Below, in pieces: positions 63,406 through 64,000 of a DNA stretch of 64,000 nucleotides. Position numbers and translations under genes: made by a program. Origin of the DNA: Mycobacterium genavense ATCC 51234 (GTDB lineage: Bacteria > Actinomycetota > Actinomycetes > Mycobacteriales > Mycobacteriaceae); assembly GCF_000526915.1 (NCBI RefSeq), contig NZ_JAGZ01000013.1:56949-120948 (forward strand), in the 5' to 3' direction. The notes under the pieces are model-generated. The model ran no database searches. It was not told where the DNA came from and saw nothing but the letters and a program-made list of their open reading frames with translations. The stretch's first letter is position 1, and each line of letters starts with the position of its first letter.

Positions 63406-63851
63406 TCTCGTGTTTGCTCCTGCACCTAGGTAACGGCGTGCAGGCGCGCACGAGCCCCCCGATTGCTTGATCCCCAACCGAACGGCGCGCGGCGCGCCTA
63501 TTTATCCCCTGTCAGCAGCAACTGGGGTGAGTGCGCAGAAGCCCGGTCGTGTCGATTCCCCACCGACGGCGCCACACGCCTGTTCATCGCCCAGCGTTAG
63601 CTAACGAGCTTGCGTATACCCACTGCGCGTCGGTTTTGAACCACCGGGAGCCAATTACTTTTCCCGGCGCAACGCCCTGGCAAAGCCGGCTTGGTTGTGT
63701 GCGCTTTTAGCGCAGCGGCCCACGGGCCCAGGACGTGGGCTAAGTCGGACTGCAGCCGCTGGCGCCGGGTGACGTCGAAACCCGCTTTGGCGCAGTCGTT
63801 TTCGACCTTTCCAAGGGATGGCGGTCGGGGATCGGCGCGCGGACGCGATGG
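63406..63851. other. Intergenic region upstream of mmaA4
   Basis: This 446-nt region lies between the mmaA4 start and the 3' end of the next methyltransferase gene. It should contain the mmaA4 promoter. I see no convincing gene, tRNA or strong hairpin; the open frame at 63691-63888 lacks coding-like sequence. Confidence 0.6.
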
Positions 63852-64000
63852 CTACTTTTCCAGCGTGAATTGGTTGACGTCGACGTAGCCTTCTCGGAAC
63901 TTGTCGGCGCAGCCGGTCAGGTATTTCATGTAGCGCTCGTAGACCTCTTCGGACTGGATCTGGATGGCCTCGTTCTTATGCGCCTCCAGCGCCGCCGCCC
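63852..64000 (-). CDS. Mycolic acid methyltransferase, C-terminal part (gene continues past the window end)
   Basis: The last 49 codons of a second cyclopropane-synthase family gene are seen: ALEAHKNEAIQIQSEEVYER, YMKYLTGCADKFREGYVDVN, QFTLEK and a TAG at 63852-63854. The same region of mmaA4 reads EVYDRYMKYLRGCEHYFGDE. The gene is probably mmaA3, mmaA2 or mmaA1, as expected in this cluster, but the short piece cannot tell which one. Confidence 0.85.
   Translation of the reverse strand, partial: AAALEAHKNEAIQIQSEEVYERYMKYLTGCADKFREGYVDVNQFTLEK

Noticed and set aside
63691..63888. 65-codon plus-strand frame near the window end
   Set aside because: It overlaps the 3' end of the mmaA paralogue and shows no coding character.

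Overview
The window is chromosomal DNA from a high-GC Mycobacterium. The gene order from the SDR/menB end through menC-bpoC-menD-Rv0556-mgtA-menG-Rv0559c-Rv0560c-menJ-grcC1-htpX-gpdA1-Rv0565c-yajQ-tRNA-Tyr, and again from the glyoxalase-like gene through rpmG2-hadABC-tRNA-Trp-secE-nusG-rplK-rplA to the mmaA genes, matches the Rv0547c-Rv0643c stretch of M. tuberculosis as I remember it. Protein style and gene content suggest a slow grower near the M. avium complex. That is an inference; no search was run.

Layout. 1-5.1 kb: SDR, a broken F420-type DUF385 gene, menB, an F420/NADP reductase-like gene, an LLM oxidoreductase and a heavily damaged fadD8. 5.2-8.5 kb: amidohydrolase (one frameshift), menC and bpoC, joined by 4-nt overlaps. 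8.7-10.5 kb: two coiled-coil genes, one with a DivIVA-like N-terminus, each frameshifted. 10.6-19.1 kb: menD, a small membrane protein, mgtA, an SDR, menG, Rv0559c, Rv0560c, menJ and grcC1, so menaquinone synthesis, methylation, saturation and a polyprenyl synthase lie together. 19.2-25.5 kb: htpX, damaged gpdA1, a membrane serine protease, a flavin monooxygenase, yajQ and tRNA-Tyr. 25.5-38.5 kb: accessory genes, many broken: a quinone reductase, an aldo/keto reductase, an isochorismatase-fold hydrolase with a TetR regulator and matching operators, an FkbM methyltransferase, a decayed formate-dehydrogenase-like gene, a lipoprotein, a P450, a broken SDR and a FUSC membrane protein. 38.6-55.6 kb: galTK, a DUF385 protein, lpqN, a GH92 mannosidase-like enzyme, an LPG-synthase-like membrane protein, methyltransferases, a PHP-domain protein, a nitroreductase, cynS, a patatin, an enoyl-CoA hydratase, a metallo-beta-lactamase-fold hydrolase and an orphan VapB. 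55.7-60.4 kb: translation and FAS-II core genes. 60.5-64 kb: an ECF42-like sigma factor with its DGPF partner, mmaA4 and the 3' end of a second mycolic acid methyltransferase.

The main pattern is gene damage. About fifteen genes carry one to four small lesions (1-2 nt indels, a nonsense codon, short tandem duplications). The menaquinone core, hadABC, secE, nusG, rplK, rplA, rpmG2, mgtA and the four tRNAs are all intact. This is what genome decay in a host-adapted mycobacterium would look like (M. lepraemurium is one candidate). Many lesions sit in homopolymers, however, so sequencing error has not been excluded. I saw no insertion sequence, prophage, CRISPR array or rRNA.
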